A DNA stretch of 64,000 nt from Hungatella sp. UBA7603 (GTDB lineage Bacteria > Bacillota > Clostridia > Lachnospirales > Lachnospiraceae): contig DLJZ01000002.1 in the NCBI GenBank assembly GCA_002478865.1, positions 186,001 through 250,000 on the forward strand. Direction: 5' to 3'. A model generated the notes under the pieces. It ran no database searches. It had not been told where the DNA came from and worked only from the letters and a program-made list of their open reading frames with translations. This document shows, piece by piece, positions 9,185-17,250 of this stretch. The position numbers and the translations under genes were made by a program. Positions within the stretch are counted from its first letter, which is position 1. Each line of letters opens with the position of its first letter.

Positions 9185-9213
9185 AATATACCCGTAAAAC
9201 ATGTCTGTTGCAA
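9185..9213 (-). promoter_or_regulatory. Promoter of tilS-hpt-ftsH
   Basis: On the minus strand TTGCAA (9208-9213) and TATATT (complement of 9185-9190) are 17 bp apart, just before the spoIIE stop is cleared. This would give the housekeeping operon a vegetative start independent of spoIIE. Confidence 0.6.
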
Positions 9214-9216
9214 TTA

Positions 9217-10632
9217 TTATTTTCTTTTCCAAATGCCAGCCGTTAAAACCGTCATATCATCGGCTGCTGTTTCCGTAAAGGATTTAGCAAACAACAAAAT
9301 CCGGTCTGCCATATCCTGAGGATTTTTCACTGGCATGCGGGCAATAAACTCTTTTAGCATAAGCTCTTTGTCGTCATCCGGAAGGGCATCTAATATTCCG
9401 TCGCTTACCATGATGATGCGGTTGTCATCCCATAGCTTTTTAGACAGGAGCACCGGCTCCACCGGGTTTAAGATACCCATTGGCACCTCCCCTGCTTCTA
9501 AAAGTTCCACCCCTTTATCACTGAGTATGTAGGTTGCTGCTGCTCCCAGCTTCATGGCTTCTAAAATACCAGATTTTAAATCGATGCAGCACATATCAAG
9601 TGTGGCTGGATGTTGGGATATACCGGTTAACAAAAGAACGGTATTCACCATTTTTAAGGCCGCCCTTGTGGAAAATCCAGCTTCTAAAAGCCTTTGGGTT
9701 AACTCAATCACCTGACGGCTTTCTTCCTCTGCTCCCTTGCCGCTTCCCATACCGTCTGAAAGGCTCATAATAACTTGTCCGGGCTGAACCTGCCCAAAGG
9801 TATAATTATCTCCAGAAACCTCTTCTCCACTCTTTACTGCTTTGGCCGCTCCATAGATAACCCGGTATTCTCCCTTTTCTACAAAACGGATGGTATCGGA
9901 TTGCTTTGTCACCAGATTTCTTCCGTCTGGTGCCACCGTCCATTCCCCATCTTCCATGGCATCTTCTAAAATTTCCGCAGCATCTTTTACAGTCACACAA
10001 CGACCATTCATGGTCCTCATGGTTAAGTATGCTTCTCTTTGACGATTTTCATATTCCAAAACGAGCATCTTTTCTATCACAATATGGTTTCGCTTAAATG
10101 CCTTCTTTACTTCATCCTCCCATTCTGGAGTGATGTCAACGGCATGCTCCACCTGATGGGAAAATTCCTCTAAGATCACAGCAAGTTCCTTAAACTGGAC
10201 GATGACAGCATCACGGCTTTCCAGAAAACGGTTTTTCCACGCCAGATTCATGGTGGCTCTTCCAAGGCCCCGATTTAAATGAACCATATATTCATCTTTT
10301 CTTTTACAGCTTTCCAGAAAAAAACGGGGCATGTCCCCATAGTCCACGCTCCCCTTTTGTTCAAACGCACGAATCAGATATTGCATATAATACTGATTGT
10401 CCTGCTCTTTTCCCGGTTGTATAAAGCACTTATTGCAGCCTGCGCATACCATAGCTGCTGCGGTCTCTAAAGCGGCCACTCCATCTTCCTTCGTAAGTCC
10501 CTGTTCTGCCGACAGTTCATCTGTGCACGCCCTAGCAAGCTCACCTAATGAATTTGCCATGTCGTTTAATCTCTTTGCCGTATATACGTTCACATTCGCC
10601 ATATCATAATGTGCTGGTTTACGTCTGAACAC
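9217..10632 (-). CDS. spoIIE: SpoIIE-type PP2C phosphatase lacking the membrane domain
   Basis: SpoIIE dephosphorylates SpoIIAA and so releases sigma-F in the forespore. The last 200 residues hold the PP2C-SpoIIE fold: SLSDGMGSGKGA, MVSDGILDALPDDD and the closing DDMTVL. The N-terminal half has a cysteine-containing segment (CAGCNKC near 63-69) and helices, but no hydrophobic span, whereas Bacillus SpoIIE carries about ten transmembrane segments and is near 800 residues. This protein has 471. The start is GTG at 10632, six bases after AGGAGGG; no in-frame extension with a membrane region is possible because the promoter lies directly upstream. Position between divIC and tilS and the Spo0A-type promoter support the name. 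Confidence 0.88.
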   Translation of the reverse strand: MFRRKPAHYDMANVNVYTAKRLNDMANSLGELARACTDELSAEQGLTKEDGVAALETAAAMVCAGCNKCFIQPGKEQDNQYYMQYLIRAFEQKGSVDYGDMPRFFLESCKRKDEYMVHLNRGLGRATMNLAWKNRFLESRDAVIVQFKELAVILEEFSHQVEHAVDITPEWEDEVKKAFKRNHIVIEKMLVLEYENRQREAYLTMRTMNGRCVTVKDAAEILEDAMEDGEWTVAPDGRNLVTKQSDTIRFVEKGEYRVIYGAAKAVKSGEEVSGDNYTFGQVQPGQVIMSLSDGMGSGKGAEEESRQVIELTQRLLEAGFSTRAALKMVNTVLLLTGISQHPATLDMCCIDLKSGILEAMKLGAAATYILSDKGVELLEAGEVPMGILNPVEPVLLSKKLWDDNRIIMVSDGILDALPDDDKELMLKEFIARMPVKNPQDMADRILLFAKSFTETAADDMTVLTAGIWKRK

Positions 10633-10668
10633 AAAAATCCCTCCTGCCTGTTACATGTTTTAGACCAC

Positions 10669-10735
10669 ATTATATACAGACGGAAGGAATATATTTTGTC
10701 AAAATAGCTGACTCATCATTTAAAATCGTACGACA
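10669..10735 (-). promoter_or_regulatory. Spo0A-type sigma-A promoter of spoIIE with 0A box
   Basis: On the minus strand TTGACA (complement of 10697-10702) and TATAAT (complement of 10669-10674) are 22 bp apart. The unusual 21-22 bp spacing is known from Bacillus spoIIE and spoIIG, which need Spo0A. TTTGTCAAA (10695-10703, plus strand) is a perfect 0A box lying over the -35. A second, weaker 0A-like site, TGTCGTA (complement of 10729-10735), is about 33 bp upstream. The promoter is roughly 40 bp before the GTG start. Confidence 0.8.
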
Positions 10736-10752
10736 GCTTTCCACTTAAATAT

Positions 10753-10826
10753 CCACGTTTTTATGGACTTTAACTTGTACTTAAAGGGTGATTTTCCTTC
10801 CTAAGCCACGTTTTTTAGGACTTTAA
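10753..10826. repeat. Short direct repeat upstream of the spoIIE promoter
   Basis: A 21-base unit, CCACGTTTTTATGGACTTTAA (10753-10773), recurs at 10806-10826 with two adjacent substitutions, 53 bp apart. Each unit can fold into a weak hairpin on its flank. No gene fits in 10633-10843. Its role is unknown. Confidence 0.6.
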
Positions 10827-10843
10827 GGGATGGTCAGAAAAAA

Positions 10844-11167
10844 TTACTGCCTTTGAGAAGGCTTAAGCAAAATTTCGTCAGGCTTTACAAGGCCAAGCTT
10901 TTGCTTTGCCACTTCTTCTATGTATTGTTTTGTTTGGACATATACCCGGTAATCTTCCAGCTTCTTGGCTCGCTCCTGCTCCTTGTCCACCTGCGCTTGA
11001 AGGTTTTCAAGACGGATGGCATACTCCCGCTCTCTTCCCTTCAAAGATGTGCCTTTGATCGTAACTGTCACAGCTAGGCTAAATACAACAAAAGTAATAC
11101 CAATGAGGGCCATACGATTACCCCACTTGTCTTTTCTTTTTCTTCTAGTTTTTCTTATCACGCTCAT
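10844..11167 (-). CDS. divIC: Septum formation initiator DivIC/FtsB family
   Basis: A bitopic division protein of 107 residues with a very basic cytoplasmic N-terminus (RKTRRKRKDKWG), one transmembrane segment (near 19-38) and an extracytoplasmic coiled coil (near 44-75) ending in the family's KLGLVKPDE block. In the divisome such proteins pair with FtsL and DivIB. It follows yabQ by 17 bases in the conserved order yabP-yabQ-divIC-spoIIE. Confidence 0.92.
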   Translation of the reverse strand: MSVIRKTRRKRKDKWGNRMALIGITFVVFSLAVTVTIKGTSLKGREREYAIRLENLQAQVDKEQERAKKLEDYRVYVQTKQYIEEVAKQKLGLVKPDEILLKPSQRQ

Positions 11168-11184
11168 ACATTCACCAGTCGCCC

Positions 11185-11541
11185 CTATTGTCGCCTTTTT
11201 CGGCGGAATAATATACGCATTTTCATTTTAAGATATTTCCAAAATTTTTTCAAGAACTTTAGAAAAAACCTGCTTATGGTCTTGTCATAAATAAACATCC
11301 CAAGAAAGATTCCGACAATGACATAACCTCTTAGTCCACCATCTATCTGTTCATAAAGAAGAGAAAACGAGGTCAAAGAAGCATAAATCCAAAATACCAT
11401 GTCCTCGATCCCAATAAATACATAGGAGTGGGGGATAAAGATGCGGAAAACACGCAACAGGTCATATGTCATCATAAGCCCTGCTCCCGTTAGAAAGCTG
11501 TAGAGCAGAAGTTTTACCTCATATACGATATGAATACTCAT
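11185..11541 (-). CDS. yabQ: Spore cortex biosynthesis protein YabQ
   Basis: A 118-residue membrane protein with about four hydrophobic spans (near 9-30, 38-58, 68-85) and a strongly basic tail (KKFWKYLKMKMRILFRRKRRQ region). Bacillus YabQ sits in forespore membranes and is required for cortex formation. Family assignment rests on size, the TYDLLRVFR segment and its position between yabP and divIC. It starts 17 bases after the yabP stop. Confidence 0.88.
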   Translation of the reverse strand: MSIHIVYEVKLLLYSFLTGAGLMMTYDLLRVFRIFIPHSYVFIGIEDMVFWIYASLTSFSLLYEQIDGGLRGYVIVGIFLGMFIYDKTISRFFLKFLKKFWKYLKMKMRILFRRKRRQ

Positions 11542-11558
11542 ATGGCTCCTTCTGATCC

Positions 11559-11843
11559 TTATTTAAACAGCCTGGAAAACAAGGATTCACCGGACCGACG
11601 AAGTGCCTCATTGGAGGAATAATTTAAACTTTCAATGTTACCGTTTAGATCCACTTCTCCCTTTTCCAACGTCAGGCGACTGACATGAAGGTCTTTTCCC
11701 TTTAAGGTTAAAAGCCCCTGATCTGTATCCAAAATCACCTGATTCTCATCAAAAGACACCACTTCTCGTATTCCTGTTAACGTACCGGAGGCACGGTTTT
11801 CTATTGTCAGCCTGTGAGGGCGAATATTTATCTTCTCATCCAT
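11559..11843 (-). CDS. yabP: Sporulation protein YabP
   Basis: The 94-residue soluble protein matches the YabP/YqfC family: PHRLTIENRASGTLTGIREVVSFDENQVILDT is the typical first half. In Bacillus it is made under sigma-E and its precise role is unclear. It is the first gene of yabP-yabQ-divIC. The ATG at 11843 has AGGAGG eight bases upstream, but that site is inside the 3' arm of a 13-bp hairpin, so translation or transcription is probably held back until the hairpin is opened. Confidence 0.92.
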   Translation of the reverse strand: MDEKINIRPHRLTIENRASGTLTGIREVVSFDENQVILDTDQGLLTLKGKDLHVSRLTLEKGEVDLNGNIESLNYSSNEALRRSGESLFSRLFK

Positions 11844-11886
11844 AAGAAAAACCTCCTAATATACCTGTCTTAAGTATATTAGGAGG
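11844..11886 (-). promoter_or_regulatory. Hairpin sequestering the yabP ribosome site, with U-tract
   Basis: The plus strand reads CCTCCTAATATAC (11852-11864) and GTATATTAGGAGG (11874-11886), a perfect 13-bp inverted repeat with a 9-base loop. In the minus-strand RNA the 3' arm contains the AGGAGG of yabP and is followed by UUUUUCUU then AUG. It therefore both hides the ribosome site and has the shape of an intrinsic terminator after rqcP. Confidence 0.88.
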
Positions 11887-11932
11887 GACTCTCCATTATT
11901 CCTGAAATTTATCATACGTATAAGATTAAAAG

Positions 11933-12172
11933 CTAAAGATACCGGTAAAGTTCCTTCGCCTCATCCTTTTTCACCGTTTCCAATACATCAAGAACCTCTA
12001 CTTTAACCGAACTCGTTCCAAAATGTATCTCGATCACGTCGCCTTGCTTGACGTTTAAGGAAGCTTTTGCTGGCTTTTCATTCACAAGCACGCGGCCTGC
12101 ATCACAGGCATCGTTGGCAACGGTTCTTCTCTTAATTAGGCGTGAAACCTTAAGAAACTTGTCCAACCTCAT
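11933..12172 (-). CDS. rqcP: S4-domain RNA-binding protein RqcP (YabO/HslR family)
   Basis: The 79-residue protein is a lone S4 domain: MRLDKFLKVSRLIKRRTVAN followed by GRVLVNEKPAKASLNVKQGDVIEI. Family members bind the large ribosomal subunit, and RqcP in Bacillus helps RqcH add alanine tails to stalled nascent chains. It starts three bases after the HU stop, so it is cotranscribed with HU. A hairpin with a U-tract lies downstream before yabP. Confidence 0.92.
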   Translation of the reverse strand: MRLDKFLKVSRLIKRRTVANDACDAGRVLVNEKPAKASLNVKQGDVIEIHFGTSSVKVEVLDVLETVKKDEAKELYRYL

Positions 12173-12175
12173 AGT

Positions 12176-12451
12176 TTATGCGTTAACCATGTCCTTTAAA
12201 GCTTTACCAGCTTTGAACTTTGGTGTCTTAGAAGCAGGAATGTTCATAACTTCTCCGCTCTTTGGGTTTCTTCCTTCTCTTGCAGCTCTTTCAGATACTT
12301 CAAATGTACCAAAACCTACTAACTGGATTTTCTCGCCCTTTACTAACTCTTCAGATATAACATCTGTCAAAGCTTTCACTGCCTTCTCTGCATCCTTTTT
12401 GGACAGCTCTGCCTTTTCTGATACTGCTGTGATTAACTCTGCTTTGTTCAT
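12176..12451 (-). CDS. hup: HU-family DNA-binding protein
   Basis: A 91-residue nucleoid protein of normal length. MNKAELITAVSEKAELSKKD begins the helical dimerisation part, and GFGTFEVSERAAREGRNPKSGE forms the beta arms with the conserved RNP loop. The ATG at 12451 follows AGGAGGAAGATATCA; a longer frame to 12547 runs into the promoter and is rejected. The transcript leader contains a 6-bp hairpin (12473-12487). Confidence 0.96.
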   Translation of the reverse strand: MNKAELITAVSEKAELSKKDAEKAVKALTDVISEELVKGEKIQLVGFGTFEVSERAAREGRNPKSGEVMNIPASKTPKFKAGKALKDMVNA

Positions 12452-12472
12452 TGATATCTTCCTCCTAAAAAT

Positions 12473-12547
12473 GTAGCTTCGAGCTACGACTTTTCGCTTT
12501 AACACGATTACTATATCATTTATAGCTGTTTCTCCTGTTTTTGTCAA
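12473..12547 (-). promoter_or_regulatory. Promoter and leader hairpin of the HU gene
   Basis: On the minus strand TTGACA (complement of 12542-12547) and TATAAA (complement of 12519-12524) are 17 bp apart, close to consensus and so probably strong. The -35 overlaps the mazG stop. In the leader, GTAGCT (12473-12478) pairs with AGCTAC (12482-12487) around a 3-base loop just before the ribosome site. Confidence 0.82.
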
Positions 12548-12936
12548 GGTTTTTCGCTCTTTTGACGGGCTTTCTCCTGCAATTTAATTGCTTTCCACAG
12601 GGCTTCTCCCTCTTCCGACGAAATCACCTTTTTATCTCCAAAAACATGAGGATGCCTGCGTATCATTTTTTCACAGATTCCATTTACAACATCGTCTATG
12701 GTGAAAGATTGATTTTCTTTTGCGATCTGGCTGTGGATCATAACTTGAAAGAGAACATCTCCAAGTTCCTCACACAGATTTTCCTGATCGTTATGATCAA
12801 TGGCTTCTATCACCTCGCCAGCTTCCTCCAGCAGATATTGTTTTAGGCTCTCGTGTGTCTGCTCCTTATCCCAGGGGCAACCATCTTTGGAACGCAGTTT
12901 ATTTGTAATATTTACTAAATCGTCAAAAGTATGCAT
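12544..12936 (-). CDS. mazG: MazG-family nucleotide pyrophosphohydrolase
   Basis: The 130-residue single MazG domain hydrolyses NTPs to NMP and PPi. Metal-binding EEAGEVIEAI and EELGDVLFQVMIHSQIA blocks are present, with the typical CPWDKEQTHESLKQYLLEE opening. The ATG at 12936 follows AAGGAGG; the longer frame to 13011 has no such site. Bacillus YabN carries this domain in the same place next to rqcP, with an extra methylase domain missing here. Confidence 0.92.
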   Translation of the reverse strand: MHTFDDLVNITNKLRSKDGCPWDKEQTHESLKQYLLEEAGEVIEAIDHNDQENLCEELGDVLFQVMIHSQIAKENQSFTIDDVVNGICEKMIRRHPHVFGDKKVISSEEGEALWKAIKLQEKARQKSEKP

Positions 12937-12958
12937 ATATGAAACCTCCTTTTTTAAG

Positions 12959-12967
12959 ATTATAGCA
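12959..12967 (-). promoter_or_regulatory. Extended -10 promoter of mazG
   Basis: The minus strand reads TGCTATAAT, an extended -10, just upstream of the mazG ribosome site. No good -35 is seen at 16-18 bp. Confidence 0.45.
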
Positions 12968-13025
12968 TATACCTTTGGATGTTCTTTCCAATTCTGACGA
13001 TTTTCTGACATTTGTCCTAAGCCAC

Positions 13026-13054
13026 TGTTAAAATGGTACGGATTCCGATATAAT
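13026..13054 (+). promoter_or_regulatory. Promoter of the metallo-hydrolase gene
   Basis: TGTTAA (13026-13031) and TATAAT (13049-13054) are 17 bp apart. CCGATAT (13045-13051) and ATATCGG (13071-13077) form an inverted repeat that reaches into the ribosome site. Confidence 0.5.
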
Positions 13055-13085
13055 AAGGAATAATTTATTCATATCGGAGGTAACC

Positions 13086-14066
13086 ATGAAAGAATTTAAT
13101 ATATGGAAAAAGTTAGCTGCATGTATGCTGTTTCTAAACATTGTATTTACTGCGTTTCACATTCAAACCATCTCTCCTACATCAGGAGAAGGAAATTTAA
13201 AAGCAAATTCCATGGGATTTGGCCCATCCATTGCAAGCGGACCTGGATCGAAGCTCTTTAATGGTGGCAGCTTATCTCTCTTAGCCAACTACGACAAACG
13301 TCAGATGCTCTCTATGGTCTTACAGGATAAGAACGGAAATCTGATTGTCATTGACGGAGGCTGGGATATTGATGCAGATCATCTGACAGACGTCATTGAA
13401 AAGAAAGGCGGACGAGTTTCTGCCTGGTTCATTACTCACCCTCACTCAGATCACGTGGGAGCACTGGTCCAGATTCTTAACAATCCAGGTAGAAAGATTA
13501 CCATTGACAATGTCTATTACTCTTTGGCAGATCAGTCCTGGTATGACAAGGTAGAATCATCAAGATCCAATCTGGTCAATGAGTTAAGGTCCGCTCTTGC
13601 TACGCTTCCTGCAGACAAGCTCCATGTAGTCCGCAAAGGAGAGGAAATAAAAGTAGGACAAATTCGTGCAAAGGTATTAAATGATCCTTATCTTTTAGAT
13701 GCTACCTCTGTCAACAACAGTTCCGTTGCTTATAAGTTTTTCTTAAATAACGTAAGCATCTTAGTTCTGGGAGACATGGGACCAGATGCTGGAAAGATTC
13801 TCCTGGAGCAGACCACAAAAGAGGATTTAAAGAGTGATATCGTACAAATGTCTCATCACGGTCAGTACGGCGTTAACAGAGACGTCTACGCAGCCATTAA
13901 TCCTAAGATCGCCCTTTGGCCATGTCCGCTCTGGTTGTGGAATAACGATGGCGGCTCCGGCACCGGAAGCGGTGACTGGAAAACCCTTGAAACAAGGCAG
14001 TGGATGGAAGAGCTTGGCGTAAAGCTCAACTACTGCATTAAAGATGGAGATCAGATCATTTATTAA
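13086..14066 (+). CDS. Exported MBL-fold metallohydrolase (ComEC/Rec2-like)
   Basis: A 326-residue protein with an N-terminal hydrophobic segment (near 9-24) that should export or anchor it. The metallo-beta-lactamase fold has FITHPHSDHVGAL (HxHxDH, near 116), then VLGDMGPD and MSHHGQYGVN supplying later metal ligands. The closest known group is the beta-lactamase domain of ComEC-like proteins, but there is no competence membrane domain, so it is a stand-alone hydrolase of unknown substrate. It is monocistronic on the plus strand inside a minus-strand region. Confidence 0.8.
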   Translation: MKEFNIWKKLAACMLFLNIVFTAFHIQTISPTSGEGNLKANSMGFGPSIASGPGSKLFNGGSLSLLANYDKRQMLSMVLQDKNGNLIVIDGGWDIDADHLTDVIEKKGGRVSAWFITHPHSDHVGALVQILNNPGRKITIDNVYYSLADQSWYDKVESSRSNLVNELRSALATLPADKLHVVRKGEEIKVGQIRAKVLNDPYLLDATSVNNSSVAYKFFLNNVSILVLGDMGPDAGKILLEQTTKEDLKSDIVQMSHHGQYGVNRDVYAAINPKIALWPCPLWLWNNDGGSGTGSGDWKTLETRQWMEELGVKLNYCIKDGDQIIY

Positions 14067-14113
14067 TCTTACTCCATAAGCAATGTTGAAGTTAGTTATT
14101 AAGTCAATGCTTT

Positions 14114-14167
14114 GAAGCTGGTAAATATGGTGTAAAAACCGTACTTTACCAGCTTCTTTATTTTTTG
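14114..14167 (+). terminator. Terminator of the metallo-hydrolase gene
   Basis: GAAGCTGGTAAA (14114-14125) pairs with TTTACCAGCTTC (14145-14156), a 12-bp stem followed by TTTATTTTTT. Confidence 0.9.
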
Positions 14168-14214
14168 CTTACATGTATTAGTAACGATAATATAAATTTA
14201 TACGATTTGGAACG

Positions 14215-16365
14215 TTAAGACAATCCATTATTATTGATATATAGTTGCCTGACGTTACTTTTCAACAGACTTTGACTTCTCTTATCTGGCTGACTACCTC
14301 CTACAAAGATCCTGTAATATCCATGAGGCCAGTATTTTTTTCCTTCTTCATCAAATAAACAAAATGCGGAATATGGAAGATAAATTTCCACATTTTTTCT
14401 CTCATGTGGCTCCAGATAAACCTTTTTAATCCCCTTTAGCTGAGGATTTGGTGTATCTGGCCCCTCTGCCTCTACATAGACCTGAACAGTTTCTTTTCCT
14501 GCCATCTCTCCTATATTGGATACATCTACAGATACCACCACTCCCTCTTCCGTTAAAGATTCGTGAGATAACGCTTCATTTCGATACTCGTAGCAGGTAT
14601 AAGAAAGTCCATAGCCAAATGGATATAATGCTTCATTTTCCATAAACCTATAGGTTCGCCCTTTCATCGAATAATCTTCAAAGGCAGGCAATTCTTCGGT
14701 TGTTCTGTAAAATGTGACTGGCAATCTGCCTTCAGGGTTTCTTATTCCAAACAAAATATCTGCAATAGCACTACCTCCTTCTGCACCGGGATACCAGCAC
14801 TGCAATATGGCGGGGATATGCTTATCAGCCCAGGTAACTGACATGGCACTTCCCGAAAGGAGCAAAAGGATCACTGGTTTTCCGCTTTCCATAATTATCT
14901 CAAGCAGCCTGTTTTGAATATCTGGGAGGTTTAAATCCGGCTTATCTCCCCCTGGAAATTCATTTCCCGTATCTCCCTGCTCTCCTTCAAGCATTGCATC
15001 TAATCCCATACAAGCAACTACCATATCACTGGCCTTACAAATGGCACGTACTTCGGAGAAACGCCTGGTTTCCCGTTTCTTCTGCTTCTCCGTCGCACTT
15101 ATCAACGGGCAGCCTTCGGAAAATAATACTCTTGTATTCTCTCCTGCCGCATCCTGGATTCCTTCCAGGACCGTCCGGTATCTGGAAGCAGTGCCTTCAT
15201 AGTTTCCTACCAATGCCTTCCGGCTATCTGCATTGGGTCCAATAACTCCAATTGTTCCAATCGTTCCAGGATTAACGGGCAGCATATGATTATCATTTTT
15301 TAACAGAACAATGGACTTGCAGGCCGCCTCCCTATTCAACTGTTTCATTTCCTTTGAATCCACAACTTCATAAGGTATCCTCTTGTATGGATTTGTCTTC
15401 TCGTCATTTCCTAATATTCCCAGTTTCATTCTGGTGACCATAAGCCGTTCAACCGCCTCGTTGATGCGTTCTTCCGAAACGGTTCCCTGATTTACTGCAT
15501 CCAGAAGATAAAGAAACATTTTCCCGCAATTTAAATCACAGCCATTGTTCATAGCCATTGCGGCAGATTCCTGAGGAGTTGCAGTAATGTGATGATTTTC
15601 ATGGAAATCTCTAATAGCGTAACAATCAGAAACTACATGTCCGTCAAATCCCCACTTATCTCTTAAAATATCCTGCAGCAGAGTTTTGCTGCCACAGCAA
15701 GGTTCTCCGTTGATTCTGTTATATGCCCCCATAACGGATTCCACTCCCGCTTCCTGTACACATGCCTGAAACGCAGGTAAATATGTTTCATATAAATCCT
15801 TTTTTGATACAACTGCATTAAAGCTGTGCCTTAAAGATTCCGGACCGCTATGTACTGCCATATGCTTGGCACAAGCCGCTGACTTTAAGTAATTTTCATC
15901 ATGACCCTGAAGACCTTCAATATAACGAACACCCATTCTGGAGGTAAGATAAGGATCTTCACCAAATGTCTCATGGCCTCTCCCCCATCTTGGATCCCTG
16001 AAAATATTGATGTTAGGTGCCCAGAAACTAAGTCCCTTATACATATCGTAATCTTCGTATTCCTGCTGCATGTGAAACTTGGCACGTCCCTCGGTTGAAA
16101 CAGCATCCCCAGCCTTTTCTACAAATTCTTCATCAAATGTAGCAGCCAGGGCAATTGCCTGAGGAAAAACTGTAGCAGTACCTGCTCTTGCCACTCCATG
16201 AAGAGCTTCGTTCCACCAGTCATAAGACTTTATTCCCAGGCGCTTTATTTCAGAAGAAGCATTCACAGTCTGGTAAACCTTTTCCTCTATGGTCATTTGG
16301 CTTACCAGACGCTTTGCTTCAGCCTTAAATACTTTAATTCTTTCCCTGTTTTTGTTTAAGTCCAT
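14215..16365 (-). CDS. GH3 beta-xylosidase / beta-glucosidase, cytoplasmic
   Basis: The 716-residue enzyme has the standard GH3 order: TIM barrel, alpha/beta sandwich, fibronectin-like domain. HVVSDCYAIRDF near residue 247 carries the nucleophile Asp in the SDCxAI form usual for beta-xylosidases, and AACAKHMAVHSGPE holds the substrate-binding Lys-His. No signal peptide is seen, so it probably cleaves imported oligosaccharides. It is the last gene of the ABC operon, 24 bases after the second permease. No obvious terminator follows. Exact sugar cannot be fixed from sequence. Confidence 0.87.
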   Translation of the reverse strand: MDLNKNRERIKVFKAEAKRLVSQMTIEEKVYQTVNASSEIKRLGIKSYDWWNEALHGVARAGTATVFPQAIALAATFDEEFVEKAGDAVSTEGRAKFHMQQEYEDYDMYKGLSFWAPNINIFRDPRWGRGHETFGEDPYLTSRMGVRYIEGLQGHDENYLKSAACAKHMAVHSGPESLRHSFNAVVSKKDLYETYLPAFQACVQEAGVESVMGAYNRINGEPCCGSKTLLQDILRDKWGFDGHVVSDCYAIRDFHENHHITATPQESAAMAMNNGCDLNCGKMFLYLLDAVNQGTVSEERINEAVERLMVTRMKLGILGNDEKTNPYKRIPYEVVDSKEMKQLNREAACKSIVLLKNDNHMLPVNPGTIGTIGVIGPNADSRKALVGNYEGTASRYRTVLEGIQDAAGENTRVLFSEGCPLISATEKQKKRETRRFSEVRAICKASDMVVACMGLDAMLEGEQGDTGNEFPGGDKPDLNLPDIQNRLLEIIMESGKPVILLLLSGSAMSVTWADKHIPAILQCWYPGAEGGSAIADILFGIRNPEGRLPVTFYRTTEELPAFEDYSMKGRTYRFMENEALYPFGYGLSYTCYEYRNEALSHESLTEEGVVVSVDVSNIGEMAGKETVQVYVEAEGPDTPNPQLKGIKKVYLEPHERKNVEIYLPYSAFCLFDEEGKKYWPHGYYRIFVGGSQPDKRSQSLLKSNVRQLYINNNGLS

Positions 16366-16389
16366 TGTACTTTCTCCTTGAACGCTTTT

Positions 16390-17238
16390 CTATCCTTTAA
16401 TTCCGCTGGTTGCTATCCCTTCTACAAAGTATTTCTGAGCTGCAAAGAACAAAAGCATGACAGGTACAACAGCCACAAATGCCATTGCCATTACTTTTCC
16501 CCATTGAACCACGGATTCTGCATCAAGAGACATTCGAAGAGCTAAGGAGATAGGAAATTTTTTTACAGAATTTATAAAGATCAGAGAATTAAAATAGTCA
16601 TTGTAGGTCCATAAAAACTGGAACAGACCAGCAGAAAACAATGCGGGTTTCATAAGCGGAAGCAACACCTGCATAAAAGTTCGAAAGGTTCCGCAGCCGT
16701 CAATATAAGCAGATTCATCCAGCTCTCTTGGAAGCCCTCGTAAAAACTGGATCAGCATATAAGTAAAGAATGGATAACAGGCAAGCACAGCCGGGGCATA
16801 AAAGGGCAGATAGGTATTAACCCAGTGAAACTTATTATAAAGAGCATATCTAGGTATGATGATTACCGAATTAGGAAGCATCAAAGTTGCTATAAGAACT
16901 GCAAACAGGATTCGCTTCCCGGGAAAACGAAATCTTGCAAAGCCGTAAGCTACCAGGGCGCTGGAGACCACGGTTAGTATGGTGGTAGGCAGTACCAGCA
17001 TAAAGGTATTTACAAAAAACCTGGCATAACTTACTTTTCCGTTTCCCCTCCAGCCCTCCGTATAATAATCTAAGGAAAAACTCTTCGGGAGAAGTCTGAT
17101 GGAGCCGAAGATCTCGTCATTGGATTTGAATGTAGAAAAAAACATCCAGATAATCGGGTAAAGCAAAACCACGCCTATCACAAAGATCACTCCATAATCT
17201 ATTAGCTGTCTTGCTGTTTTGTTTCGTTTCTTTAACAT
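16390..17238 (-). CDS. Carbohydrate ABC transporter permease (MalG type)
   Basis: A 282-residue inner-membrane permease with six predicted segments and the cytoplasmic EAA loop ESAYIDGCGTFRTFMQVLLPLMKPAL that docks the ATPase. It ends in a typical ...VEGIATSGIKG tail. It pairs with the MalF-type gene 12 bases upstream. No ATPase gene is in the operon, as is usual for Firmicute CUT1 systems that share one MsmK-like ATPase. Confidence 0.92.
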   Translation of the reverse strand: MLKKRNKTARQLIDYGVIFVIGVVLLYPIIWMFFSTFKSNDEIFGSIRLLPKSFSLDYYTEGWRGNGKVSYARFFVNTFMLVLPTTILTVVSSALVAYGFARFRFPGKRILFAVLIATLMLPNSVIIIPRYALYNKFHWVNTYLPFYAPAVLACYPFFTYMLIQFLRGLPRELDESAYIDGCGTFRTFMQVLLPLMKPALFSAGLFQFLWTYNDYFNSLIFINSVKKFPISLALRMSLDAESVVQWGKVMAMAFVAVVPVMLLFFAAQKYFVEGIATSGIKG

Positions 17239-17250
17239 CTTACTTTCCTC

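Noticed and set aside
11888..11932. Sigma-E promoter for yabP
   Set aside because: CGTATGAT resembles a sigma-E -10, but no fitting -35 was found; not strong enough to report.
12048..12476. 142-residue plus-strand open frame
   Set aside because: It is antisense to rqcP and HU and follows their codon pattern; no ribosome site.
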